Below are positions 23,007 through 35,100 of a DNA stretch of 64,000 bases, piece by piece. The position numbers and the translations under genes are program-made. How positions within the stretch are numbered: the stretch's first letter is position 1; each line of letters begins with the position of its first letter. The notes under the pieces were generated by a model that saw only the letters and a list, made by a program, of their open reading frames with translations, did no database searches and had not been told where the DNA came from. This stretch comes from Fulvia fulva. Its lineage: Eukaryota; Ascomycota; Dothideomycetes; Mycosphaerellales; Mycosphaerellaceae. The stretch is taken from the NCBI RefSeq assembly GCF_020509005.1, contig NC_063013.1, forward strand, positions 4,898,001 through 4,962,000. The letters run 5' to 3'.

Positions 23007-24227
23007 ATTCTGCCTTCTTTATTAGACGATTAACGTGCTTTACTACCGAGCGGGCTATACTACCGAGCGGGCTACTTTTACTAAGAACTATACTACTTCT
23101 ACTTTAATTACGACGGTATCTTAACACGACGACATCCTATAGAATCGTTACTAGAAGGACAGTTCCTCTTTAGATTCTTGGCTATCTAGCGAGTCTACTT
23201 AATAGGTACGTACGTTATACTCCGACTCGCTATATCGCTTATAGCGTCGTAGCCTTAGTACTAGCCGAATACTATCTAGCGACTCTCTACTTACTTCCTA
23301 CCTCCTAGTATCCTCTAGAGGTATTAATTACGACGCCTTATCAAAGGTTAGAGACCCTCTTGACTAAATGTACTTGCGCTTTCGTACTTTCTACTATATA
23401 AGGGCCTCGTTAGACTTACGTAGCTTACTAATCTCGCTTCGTATAAGAGCTATCTAATACGCTATCTCTCTACTCCCTCTCTATCGCCCTATTAAACGAC
23501 CTTCCTCTTTCTACTACGCCTTTCTAAACCCGTAACGACGCTCTAAGACGTAATAATACCTATTATAAACCCTATCTCGTCGAAGTTATAGGTGTCCTAG
23601 TTAAGGATACTATACTTCTCCTTTATATTACGTATAAGTAAGAACTACTTCTCGATAACGTCGAGATCTTCTATCAGGGCTCGCTAACGATCGTATCTAC
23701 GTGTTATATAAACCTTTAGCTCACGATACCGCCTAATAAACCTGTCTATCTAATTAAGACTAGCGGGCTTAAGACCCTTCTCTTATAGTAATAAATCGGC
23801 TATTACTCGTATACTAGCCTTTAATAGCGGGAAACCTCTAAGATCTAGCTCGAGTATATACTTAAGTATCACCCTCTCTTCTAGCTCTATAAGCTTCTTC
23901 GAATTAGGCTCGTAGTCACCCCGAGGAGGTCGTCTATTCAATCGATACCCTAGTATAGTTCGAGACGCGTCGTATACCTTTATAGTAAGTCGATTCGTGA
24001 TTATCGCGTCGCGTTTCGTGGCCTAGACAGCTAAGGTTAGTTTGGCCTCGTTTAAAGATAATATACGCTATAATAGTAGTTATATAGCTATATCTATAGA
24101 AGTGATATAGTTCTTAGTAAAAGTGGCCCGCTTAGTAGTATAGCCCGCTCGGTAGTAAAGTACGTTATATATTATATTATTAAGATATAGTATAATAATT
24201 AAGAAGTTAGTCGTACTAAGACAGAAT
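23007..24227 (-). mobile_element. Internally deleted Fot1/pogo-type element with terminal inverted repeats
   Basis: About 1.2 kb bounded by inverted repeats. 23036..23088 and 24111..24161 are inverse copies holding two tandem 17-bp units with ACCGAGCGGGCTA, and the outer ends both read ATTCTG[CT]CTT inward. Inside, the minus strand shows a CENP-B-type HTH region (L-D-L-R-G-F-P then I-D-R-F-I-R-R, about 23,730-23,870) and Y-N-F-D-E-I-G-F near 23,580. The later DDE blocks (D-G-H-G-S-H type) are absent, so about a third of the transposase is deleted. It is probably non-autonomous and mobilised by a relative. A TA target duplication could not be confirmed. Confidence 0.75.
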
Positions 24228-24259
24228 TCCTAGCTTACTAGTGTTCCTAGCTTACTAGT
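24227..24259 (+). repeat. Tandem pair of TTCCTAGCTTACTAGT
   Basis: Two perfect 16-bp copies with a 17-bp period lie at the right edge of the deleted Fot1-like element. They have the same size and spacing as the paired units inside its inverted repeats, so they may be the subterminal binding sites of another pogo-type end. Confidence 0.7.
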
Positions 24260-24315
24260 ACTTTACGTTAGTATTATTATATAATATCGGGAAGAGGAAA
24301 TAAAGATAGAAAGGT

Positions 24316-24550
24316 TGTTAAATAGGTACGGATTAACAGTAGCGGAGTGGAGTAAGAGATCAATCTTTAACTAACTAATTGTACGAGTATATAGCAATAT
24401 ATTAGGAACTAATAGATTAATTGTGTTAGATGTCTATCTAAGCTAAAGGGGAGAGAAGGTATCTCCCTATAAGCTAAGTTATCGTAGATACCTTAGGCTA
24501 CTAGATCACTTCCTAATTGTTAACTCCCTTTGAGATAATACATCTTAATA
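24316..24550 (-). repeat. Copia-B left (3') LTR
   Basis: 235 bp, starts TGTTAAATAGG and ends ATCTTAATA on plus; pairs with 38054..38288. Since the coding strand is minus, this is the 3' LTR. Confidence 0.88.
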
Positions 24551-25644
24551 CTCCTACTTATCTCGTATAGGAGGTTATAGTCTACTTACTTCCTATTAAT
24601 AGTACTTAGACCTTTTTATGATAATTTAAGCTAGCTTAGAAACCTCTAGAAGTATAGACTAGTCTTTAGTTTTATAAACCCGTCTATAACTATCTTAGAG
24701 GTTAGGGTGTACTTAACAGCAATAAGCCTCCTCTACTAAAGTTTTCTAATAGCGTTATAGGCAATATTAATGTGCTTCGACTTGTTATAAATATATATAT
24801 CTTTTACTAGAGTATAGGCAGCTTGATTATGACCTCTTAATTGAACTAGTCTTAAATTTAATACAGTCTCCTAGTTTCTAGTGATTCTTAGTTAATAGGA
24901 ACAGTCTCCTACTAACTCTAGACAATCTATTTCTCTTAGTAGTGAAGCTAGGAATTAGGACTGCTTTATATATACATTTATAGCTATATATTCAGCCTCT
25001 ATTATAGATGTTGCTACAGACTTTTGCTTCTTACTTATCTAAGAAACTAGTGCCCTATAGAGGAAGAAGACATACCTAAGGATTAAGACTCTGTCTACTT
25101 TGTCTATTATATAATCAGAATTATAGTATCTAATAAGGTGTCCTTTTCTAGACTTTAAGAACTAAAGTCCTAGATTAGGGTATAATCTTAGGTACCTAGT
25201 GATCTTCTTCAAAGCCTTTATATAGTAGGTAGATAGGTCACTTACAAATAAGCTCATCCTTCCTAGGGCAAAAGCAATGTCTAGCCTTATAATTATTACT
25301 AGCTACATCTAAGTACTATTAATACTCTAGTACTCTGCCTTATTACACCTCTTATCTATATAGCTTAAAGGTTTAAGGGCCTTATAGCTGTCTATAGGTA
25401 AGTGTATAGGTGCTACCTTCTTATAGTTCATTCCTATCTTAGCTAGGCTATCCCTAATAAAGTGTCCTTAGTCAAGTTTTAGGATTCCTCTCTTCCTATC
25501 CCTTATAACTCTTATACTAAGGATCTTCTTAGGTTCACCTAGATCTTTAATCTTGAAGATCTTACTAAGTTCTCTTTTAAACTAGAGAATATCTATTAAC
25601 TTTAGTATAGCAATTAGAATGTCATCTATATATATATAAGCATT

Positions 25645-26580
25645 CCGGGGTATATAGGTCGACACTAACGAGGATGCTTAAGCACGAGACCGCTATACCG
25701 CCGATCAACCTATACATCTAGGGACTACGGACCTCCTACTTAGGCAAGTCGGCACAGTACCTAGTATAGAAGGTCATCGCTAGTATAGTCGCAAGGGCCC
25801 GCGAATTAGTACTAGCGTATAAGGGCATTCGACCCGGAAACGAGCCGAACTACCGGGTAAGGGACGAATAGCTAGCAATATAATAGAAAGGTAAGAAATT
25901 GTTTATAGAGCAACTATAGAAAGAGAGGTAGAACAACTAGGTTGTAGGGTATAGTGGACGCCCTTAGCTAGTAGGACAACCTAAGGAATAGTTAGCTAAC
26001 AAAATCCGCGGTCAAGCACCCCCCGAAGCTTATCTACTACCGCCTTACGAGGGCATAGAGTAGTATAGTAACCTAACTACGAAGCGAACACATCGGCCTC
26101 TAGGGGTACCTATTATAGAGGAAGGTTCTAGGATATACGAATACTAGCTGCCCCTACGGCTATCGCTCCTAGAACGTACGGTACGTACTCCTCGTCTGTC
26201 CGAGGTAGTCGCTAGGAAGGGGGGAGTAGATAGCAAAGGCGAGGAACCGGACGATTAGGGCACTTCTTAATAACGCTAAGGACCTACGACGCATTACGAA
26301 CTAGATACTAGAGAAGGGCTAGCTAGAACAGTACCGCCTAGTAGGAGTAGTATAGGAAGAGAGGACACGACGTAGCGCGACGAGACTAGCTAGGAGCGGA
26401 GGCTAACGGGGTAGTGACATAGACTACGTACGTTCAGAGGGAAAGCTAATCTAGATAAGGAGTAGTCGGGGGCGGGAAGGGTTTTCACCTATTCGGGTTT
26501 CCCTTTATATATAACAATAGATATATACCTGTATAGGCCGGATAGAGTCCTAGAACAGGGGAATGACAAATCTATCTATC
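25645..26580 (+). mobile_element. LINE-A fragment (3' end only) inserted in Copia-B
   Basis: 936 bp matching 31163..32100, the last part of LINE-A copy 1, and ending in the CTATCTATC tail. A perfect 14-bp target duplication TATATATAAGCATT flanks it (25631..25644 and 26581..26594). The copy is strongly 5'-truncated, as is usual for LINEs. It keeps some CA/TG that the longer copy has lost. Confidence 0.93.
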
Positions 26581-27174
26581 TATATATAAGCATTATGATC
26601 TCCCTCTTCTTATAGATAAGTAGGTATCGATCTACTTCTGACTATATAAATCCAATCTCTCTAAGCTTTAATATATAGCGTTGATTCTAATCTCTAGCTA
26701 CTTACTTAAGTCTATATAAGCTATTAAGGATTTTGAACACTATGTTTAGTAGTAGCTTAACTTCTAGTAGTAGTAATATAAAGATGTCTTTATAGAGGGT
26801 GCTTTCTATAAATGTATTGTTCATATCTACTTAGTAAAGATGAAGATCCTTCTTATATATAATAGCTATCAACACCCTAAGGGTGTCCTGTCTTACTATA
26901 GGTATAAATGTCTCTATAAAGTCAATACTAAACTTCTATAAGAAGCCCTTTATAACTAGTCTAGCTTTGAACTTTTTAATAGCTCTACTAATACTTCTCT
27001 TAATATCAAAGACCTATCTTAATATAACTAGATTTACTCCTTTAAGTAGAACAGAATTTTCCTAGGTGTTATTACTCTATAGATTATTGAGTGCCTTTTA
27101 GATTGCTTCTTTCTAAAGATGTCCCTATTTCTTGTAATTAGCGCTATCGCTAAACACGACGATTTCGAAAGTCC

Positions 27175-30100
27175 TTATTAAGGCTATTCTAACGATCTAT
27201 AAAGTAGGCTACTACCCCTAGAATTGAGGGAGTTCTACCTTATTTAAGTTAGATAGCTTAAAGTTCTCTTCACCCTATTTCTTTAGCTCTATAGCTCTAA
27301 ACGCCGCGGAGGTGCCTAGCTACATTAGGCAACTCCTAGGCAATAGTAGCCTAGGCTACGGTACTACCGGCGCCTACGGCTCTATAGGCGAAGCTCCCCT
27401 AAGACAACTAGTAGCAACTTATAGAGGACGTAAAAAGTATAGAGACTAACGATTGGCTCCTATACCGGTCTCTATAGGTAATAATTACTTAGCTACGTAC
27501 GGCGCTAGTACTGTCGTATTACCGAGGGTAATAAGAAATCAGGACGACGTCTTAGGCGATTAATAAGGCTACCCGGCATTAACACCCCTATAGCTAGGTA
27601 TTAGTCGCGGCTTCGATACTAGGCCCCCGCCTAACGTACGATATAGTTACGATCCGTATTATAGTAAAGGAAGACTAGGCCGAAGTGGCGAAGCTATCGA
27701 ATAAGGAGCTCGCCTAGCGAATTAATTAACTAGAGGTAGTCGTAGTGAACTAATAGTCTAACGGTACTCTATAGATCTATACTAGCTCTACTACTACTAG
27801 GAGGCACCTAGAGGTATAGCTATAGTAGGTATCTAAGGTTACGGTATTAGCGAAGGTCTTAACGAAGCAATTTACGATCCTAGTCTACGACATGCCTAAA
27901 GAGTTCGACCTAACTAACTAAGGTTACCTACGTACTCTCTAAGAGGACAACCCGGTCACTCTTAACTCTCTAATCTAGAAGGCGACTTAGCTCTATGGGA
28001 AATGGCTAGAAGGTAAGAAGGCCTCGGCGCTAATCGTATAGCTATAAGACGCGAAAGCGGCGGATCTAGTAATAGAATAAGACCTAATCTAGTAATATAG
28101 CCTTAAGATAGTAGAAAAGTACTCCTTATCCTTCCGTGTCCTCTAATACTTCAGTTACTAATAGTATAGACACTAAACCTATACGTATAAAAACAAGTAG
28201 GCCTACTCGAACTATATAGGAGACTATATATATAGGGACTATATATCGGCTACGAGGCGGTACGCGAACTGTCCGGGGTACTACCTATCGTATAGCGCGG
28301 AATGCCTATAGCGGAAACTAGCGAAAAACAAGGCAATTATAAACAGAACCGTCGCCCTAAGATTCTACGGCGACCGTAAGGCTAGTCTATACCGGAACTA
28401 GCTAGCGGCGGTCGGGTATAAGCGCCTTAGGGCCGAGAATAATATAAAGGATATATAACCTAGGGCGTACGGGAGGCTACGTACTCTACTAGCTATAGCG
28501 AGGGAACCTAACTAGGCCCGGCTCCCCTTTAGTATATAGCCGATAGGCGTAGATTAGGACGTATAAGGTAGTAGGACATAGGATGTTATAGAGGAAATGA
28601 TTGTCGATAACGATAACTAGCCTCGATACGCTTAGTATTATCTAGTATAACGTTAACTATAGTAAGGATATAGTATAGAACTATTTCCTATACGAGGCGG
28701 ACCCGTACGTCTACTACGTCCTAGTAATCTAGGAGCTATAGATTAACCCGTACTATAAAAGACTAACGACCTATAAGTTACTAGGCTATACGATATACCT
28801 ACGAAGCGACGGTAGACTCCGTACGTACTTCTATATTAGTAAGGACATACTAGAATCCGACTAGGAGGTAGTTCACTACGTAGACGAAGAAGGCGGGGGC
28901 GATATTACCTCCCTCTACGTAGGTAGTACCTAGATACACAACCTATATATATAACCGCTAGCCTCGAGGTCTAGCCGCGACCTTAGGGTCTATAGATACT
29001 AAGATAGTACGCTTAAGAGACAAGGCTACTATATCGTAGTAGGAGACTTTAATATATACTATCCTTCCTAGGAAAGCCTTATATAGCCGTACCCTATAGC
29101 CGACGAAGTAATCGACTTAATAGCGAGTAACGTAATTACCCTTAATACCCCGAAGGACCTAGGTACCTAGAAGAGAGGGGGACTCTAAGGCACGATCGAC
29201 CTCTCCTAGATCTTAGATAGCTACTACTACACGGTAACCTACTATAGGATCGAATATGAACTCGAGGCGTCGTTAGACTATATACTAGTCAGGATCTCTA
29301 TTACGATATAGATATAACGTATACTAGCGAGAACCCCTAAGCTAAACTAGGGAAAGGCCTACTAGGCCAACATCTAGGCGTACCTCGATGACTCTAAGAG
29401 GCTAGTCTAGATCGCGCAGTAGTAATATAACAGTAAAGACGAGATAGACGAAGCAGTCTAGGGGTTAATAGACGAAATAAGAAAAGCGACCTTACTCTAC
29501 GTTCCGCTTACCTAATTAACGATATAGTCTAAACTATACTAGACGCTAAAGTACACTACGATAGTAAGAGAAGTAAGGAGAGCCCGCCGGGTATAGACGA
29601 GCAGCTATAGCGAGGAGGCCTAGAAAGTATATAGGGAGGTATACTAATAGAAGAAAGCTATAATACGGAGGGAGAAAGTAGTCGGCTAGAGAGCTATAGT
29701 AGAAGAAATCGCCGACAAGCTAGCGAGGATATAGAAGCTAGCAAAATAGGCCCGACAGGACCCTAGATAGGGCCCCTCCTTCTCTATCCTAGTACTATAA
29801 TCGCCTAGTAGCCCGGTTAGCGACCCCGAGGCTAAGGCGCGTCTACTAGCTAGCAAGTTCTTCTCGTCCCTAGTCGAGGCTAATCTAAGCGATATAAATA
29901 GCTCTACTCCCCTAGCCCCTAGTATAGCGGTCTAATAGAATATGTCCGAGGGAGATATTACCGCTATACTTAGGAAGTTACCGGCGAAGAAAGCCCCGGG
30001 GCCGGACAGGATCCTAAATAAACTACTAAAGAAGTGTAGAGATGAACTAGCCCTAGTAGTTATAGTAATCTTTAACGCCTACCTACAGACCGGGTACTAT

Positions 30101-32100
30101 CCGATAGCTTTTAAACAATCAACGACAGTGGTCCTACGCAAGCCGTAGAAGGAAGACTATACGCAGGTGAAGTCGTACCGCCCGATTGCGCTCCTTAACA
30201 CTCTTGGGAAGGCGCTTAAGAAGCTAGTTACAACGAGACTCTCCGAGGCGGTAGAGGAACACTCCCTACTCCCGGACACCTAGATAGGTGCGCGCCTATA
30301 GCGATCGACGCTATCCGCGATAGAACTTATCACCTCTTAGGTAAAGGCCATCTGGTATAAGAATAGGGACAAGGTGGCTTCCTTACTTAGCCTAGACATA
30401 TCGGGAGCCTTCGACTACGTGTCATACCCGCGGCTTCTCTATATCCTAAGGTCGAAAGGACTCCCTAAGTGGCTTGTCAACTTCGTACGGTCCTACCTCC
30501 AAAACCGTAGTACGTCGATCCTAGTCGGCTAGTACAGAAGCCCATTTCAAGCAGTCCACACTAGAATCCCGTAAGGCTTAACGCTAGTACCTATTCTGTT
30601 CCTCTTCTTTATAGCGACGCTACTCCTAGCCCTAGAATCCTAGAACACCGCTGCGAGCGGCTTCGTAGACGACATAAACATCCTAGCGTAGTCTTCCTCG
30701 ACTGAGGAGAACTGTAGGCTACTAGAAGAGAAGCACAAGATCTGCGAGGACTAGGCTAGGAGGCACGGGGCTCGGTTTGCCCTAGAAAAGTACAATCTGA
30801 TACACTTTACGCGCCGGCCACGGTTCCACAATATGCAAGCTTCTATCTAGATATAGGGGCACACGACTAACCCGGCAAATCAGCTTAGGATCCTCGGACT
30901 ATAGGTGGACCCGGCGCTACGGTAGAGGAAGTACGTATAGGCAATATTATAGAAAGCTAAACAGAATATAGTATTATGCTAGAGGCTTACTACGTCTATA
31001 TAGGGGGCGGACTTCCGGTAGTCACGACTTCTATATACGGCTATTATACGGCCAGTCCTTACCTATAGTAGCCAAGTGTAGTCCTTAGGCGAGAGGGCCT
31101 GCCTATCGAAGGGACTCGTCGCGCCGTTAGCGAAGATCTAAAACTAATGCCTAAGGAAGGTCACCGGGGTATATAAGTCGACACTAATAAAGATACTTAA
31201 GTACGAGACTACTATACCGCCGACCGACCTATATATCTAGGGACTACGGACCTCCTACTTAGGCAAGTCGGTATAGTACCTAGTATAGAAGGTTATTGCT
31301 AGTATAGTCGTAAGGGCCCGCAAATTAGTACTAGCGTATAAGGGCATTCGACCCGGAAACGAGCCGAACTACCGGGTAAGGGACGAATAGCTAGTAATAT
31401 AATAGGAAGGTAAGAAATCGTTTATAGAGCAACTATAGAAAGAGAGGTAGAACAACTACGTTATAGGGTATAGTAGACGCCCTTAGCTAGCGGGATAACC
31501 TAAGGAATAGTTAGCTACAAAATCCGCGGTCAAGTACCCCCCGAAGCTTATCTACTACCGCCTTACGAGGGCATAGAGTAGTATAGTAACCTAACTACGA
31601 AGCGAACACATCGGCCTCTAGGGGTACCTATTATAGAGGAAGGTTCTAGGATATACGAATACTAGCTACCCCTACGGCTATCGCTCCTAGAACGTACGGT
31701 ACGTACTCCTCGTCTGTCCGAGGTAGTCGCTAGGAAGGGGAGAGTAGATAGTAAAGGCGAGGAACCGGACGATTAGGGCACTTCTTAATAACGCCGAGGA
31801 CCTACGGCGTATTACGAACTATATACTAGAGAAGGGCTAGCTAGAACAGTACCGCCTAGTAGGAGTAGTATAGGAAGAGAGGATACGACGTAGCGCGACG
31901 AGACCGGCTAGGAGCGGGGGCTAACGGGGTAGTGACATAGACTACGTACGTTTAGAGGGAAAGCTAAACTAGATAAGGAGTAGTCGGCGGCGGGAAGGGT
32001 TTTCACCTATTCGGGTTTCCCTTTATATATAACAATAGATATATACCTATATAGGCCGGATAGGGTCCTAGAACAGGGGAATGACAAATCTATCTATCTA
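27175..32100 (+). mobile_element. LINE-A (Tad1-like), copy 1, long copy
   Basis: Plus-strand LINE of about 4.9 kb; the left end is approximate. Order: ORF1 with remains of Cys-rich knuckles (about 28.2-28.4 kb), endonuclease with G-D-F-N-I near 29,050, reverse transcriptase (29.94-30.85 kb) with A-P-G-P-D near 30,000, R-P-I-A-L-L near 30,180 and F-V-D-D near 30,670, then the RNase H/3' region, 3' UTR and a CTATCTATCTA tail at 32100. Within 29942..30850 the protein reads almost continuously and the stops are TAG, so this patch is less mutated than the rest. It lies inside the gag-bearing element. Confidence 0.85.
29942..30148 (+). pseudogene. LINE-A reverse transcriptase, longest open piece
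   Basis: 68 codons from the start of the reverse transcriptase domain: L-R-K-L-P-A-K-K-A-P-G-P-D-R-I followed by the helix up to V-V-L-R-K-P, where a TAG in the position of a usual Trp or Gln ends it. Homology continues beyond the stop in the same frame (R-P-I-A-L-L-N-T-L-G-K). Confidence 0.85.
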
Positions 32101-35100
32101 TTTATATAGTCCGGTACGGTAACGGAAGTACTTACCCTACTTCTTTAGATCTTAGCGACCCTCGCGGTTAAGCGGTAGTAGATTCTAAAGGTATACTAGT
32201 AAGTCTTCCTTCTTCTTAATGCCTAAGTACTATAGTAGGCGTTATACGATCGTGCCGGTCGCGCTAGCTACGGTAGCTATAGTAGTTATTACGTTACTAG
32301 TAGGGCCTAGGTTCTAGTTACCTCCTCCGCCGCTACTACGAGGGCGGTTATTATCCTACTAAGGGTATAGCTGCTCGGTCTCGTAGAAGGTCTCGTCTAA
32401 CTCGGTATACTCCTTAATAACATCCTATATACTATTTAGGTAACGGTTAACCTCTCGGTCGCCGAATGTCTTAACGAAGTACTTACGGTTTAGGCGGTTA
32501 CGGAAAAGCATTAGCTCGGTGTCATCCCCCTAGTCTATCTAGGTACGTAACTTCGAGTAACGTACGAAGAATATAACAAAGGATTCCTTCTACTACTACT
32601 TATAGGTTATAATATCGACTATAGCCTTTATAGCTTCGTTCCGGGTGCCGTACTATCGAGTTATCTAGTCTAGTAGCTCCTCGCCGGTACTAAACTCGTT
32701 ATATAACTAATGTCCTAGGATAGGGATGCGTAGCTTAATAGTAGTCTAGACTTTACTATTAGTCTATCTATATAGGAAGCGGAGGGCATCCTACTTAGTA
32801 TATAAGGTCGCTACTATAAGCTTTAGTAGGATACTCGTATACTAACTATCGAAAGATAGGTCGGTATTGTTCTTAAACTTCTTAGGATCTAGTACTCCCT
32901 TACCGATCTCTATACTACGCTCTAAGGTACGGTCGATATTAATAAGACGCTTAGCGAGGTCTACTAGCGGTGTCTATATACGATTAGTACGTCCTCCTCT
33001 AGTACGTACCGTCTCTTAGCGCTAGTTACGGCGGCGATTATCGCGGCCTCGATCCTTATCCTTATCGCTACGGCCTAGGCCGTCATTATTATCGTTATCT
33101 CTACTACTACCCCTACGGCCCCCGGTAGCGGCTTTACGATATATACGCTAAAGCTTCTCGAGGGAGGTCTTTTACGGGTAAGAGCGCGAGCGTAACGGAC
33201 TACGGCCTCGACGCCTATTACCGTTAGTAGTGTTGTCCTCTATAGCTTAGAGTCGAGTCTTTAAGTTATTAATCTCCTTCTATAACGCCTAGTTTATACT
33301 CTTAGTATCTTATGCCTTCTTCTTCTCCTTTTCGCTAAGATTATGAAATTGTTTATATAGATTATTAGCTTACTTATACTTATCCTAGACCTCCTTTATC
33401 TTAGCTAGGTCTAGTACGTTCTTAAGATCCTATACTATCTTCTATAAGGCGGACTTCTCGGTTCTAAGCATCTGATAGATACGGTCGTATTCGGCGTAGA
33501 GGTTACGGTACTAGTCGTTCTAGAGGGCGTTTATACGTTATAAGACGTCGACTTGCTCGGTAGTAGTCTACGCGGTGTTTAATCCTCGTAGGATAAAGTT
33601 GTATAAAGTCTTAGGATAGTCTCGGACTAACTCGGCGAGGTCGTTCGCGTCGACGTTCTAGAAATCGCTAGCGGCGATATGTTCGGCTTCGTCGAGGGAG
33701 TAGTAAATAGGTAGTATGTCGTCGCTGCCCTTCTCCTAGTACTCCTTTAGCTCGTAGAGTTCTATAAAGTCAATAGCGCCTCTCTATTCCCTATCGAGTA
33801 CCTTCTCCTATACTATATCTAACTCCTACTAAAGAGCGACGCCGGTATTAATCGTAACACGCCGGTCGTCATCTTGAGTCTAGGGCTATAGAAAAGATAA
33901 GAGATCTAGGAAAAGAGATATACGCTTGCCTAAGGGCTTTACCGGTAGTAGTATACCGTCCTAGGTCTATAAGTCCTACTGACTCGTTATAGTGTAGTTG
34001 TTAACGCGACCTGTCGCTATCGCTAAGGTCTTCGCGGCGTTAACTTCCCTAGGTATCTACGCACTTAGCGCCTTACCGTGTTCTACTACCCGCTCGTAGT
34101 CGCGTATTCTTTAGTTCTATAAGTCTGTTCCTATTATTACGCGTCCCTTACCTAGATCCGTGATCTAGGTAGGCTAGTAGAACAAACTATAAGGGCGCGC
34201 GTACTATAGGGTCCGGGAGAGATAGTTATTGTTCTACGAAGCTACGAAAGAGGAGCGCGAGGCGCGGCGAAGTTATAAAGCAAAGCCAAGCCGCGCTAAC
34301 CCGATACGGAAGGTCCGCGGTCTAGCCGGGCCGACGTAGCTATAGTAGGGGGTCGCGGGCTACCCGTGACATATTTCTTGTTATTTATAGTATCCTTATA
34401 GGATTTTAGAACTAGGATCTCTTACTTATAGATAATAGCTTCTATAGTTACTATAAAGGCTATTTCCTTCACTTCTTCTAGGAATTTGCTATCCTATAGT
34501 ATTGAACTATCTACTAATTATATAGCTATAAAGAAAGCTTAGTAAAAAGTAGTAAGGTTCTCTAAGAGGTCTATTACTTCTCCTACTTTAGTAGTTAGTT
34601 CAGGCTTAGGGACTATAGATTTTAGGGCTTTCTGTTTTATATTATAGCTCTTAATATCATAGTCAGCCTTTCTCCTTCTAAGGGATAATTTAGGGACCGT
34701 TACTTATGACCTAGTAACGTCTATTTCCTAGGGATCTAGGGAGCTTGTCTTAATTAGCTAATCAATTTTCTGAAATTCCCCTACGTTCTCTAGAGGTTAG
34801 GGAAGTTATATAAATAGCTTTCTCGGCTAAGCAACTTTAGGGGTCTTAATTAGCTAATCTTTTTTAGGGGTACTTTAATAGACGCCTAAATAGTAGATAG
34901 ATTGTTCTAAGGATACGTTCTTCCTCGGCCTTCCTAAGGGCTTCCTAGCTAGTATACTACTTAGTAGATTCAATGTTAGAACATTAAGACCTATATCACC
35001 TCTAGGCTAGTCCTTAAAGAAGTCTATATATATGTGTTGTTTAACAGCTCTTATGTCTAGTTCCTAAAAGAGCTAGGCTTTAGCTATCCTTTTAATATAC

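Larger units (their letters stand above)
27136..34371 (-). mobile_element. Gag-bearing retroelement of unclear class inserted in Copia-B, itself split by LINE-A
   Basis: A 10-bp duplication TATTTCTTGT flanks the insertion (27126..27135 and 34372..34381) and the Copia-B sequence resumes after it. The non-LINE part (short piece at 27.14-27.17 kb plus 32.1-34.37 kb) encodes on minus a gag-like protein: an F-F-V-R-Y-S-K-L block near 32,560, a charged R/D/N-rich linker near 33,050-33,120, and a long helical region near 33.2-33.8 kb, all with stops. I found no polymerase and no clear LTR pair. A 10-bp duplication is unusual for an LTR element, so the class is left open. Confidence 0.6.

Noticed and set aside
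26883..27065. 60-codon plus-strand frame
   Set aside because: It is the antisense of the Copia-B reverse transcriptase region; the real remnant is on minus.
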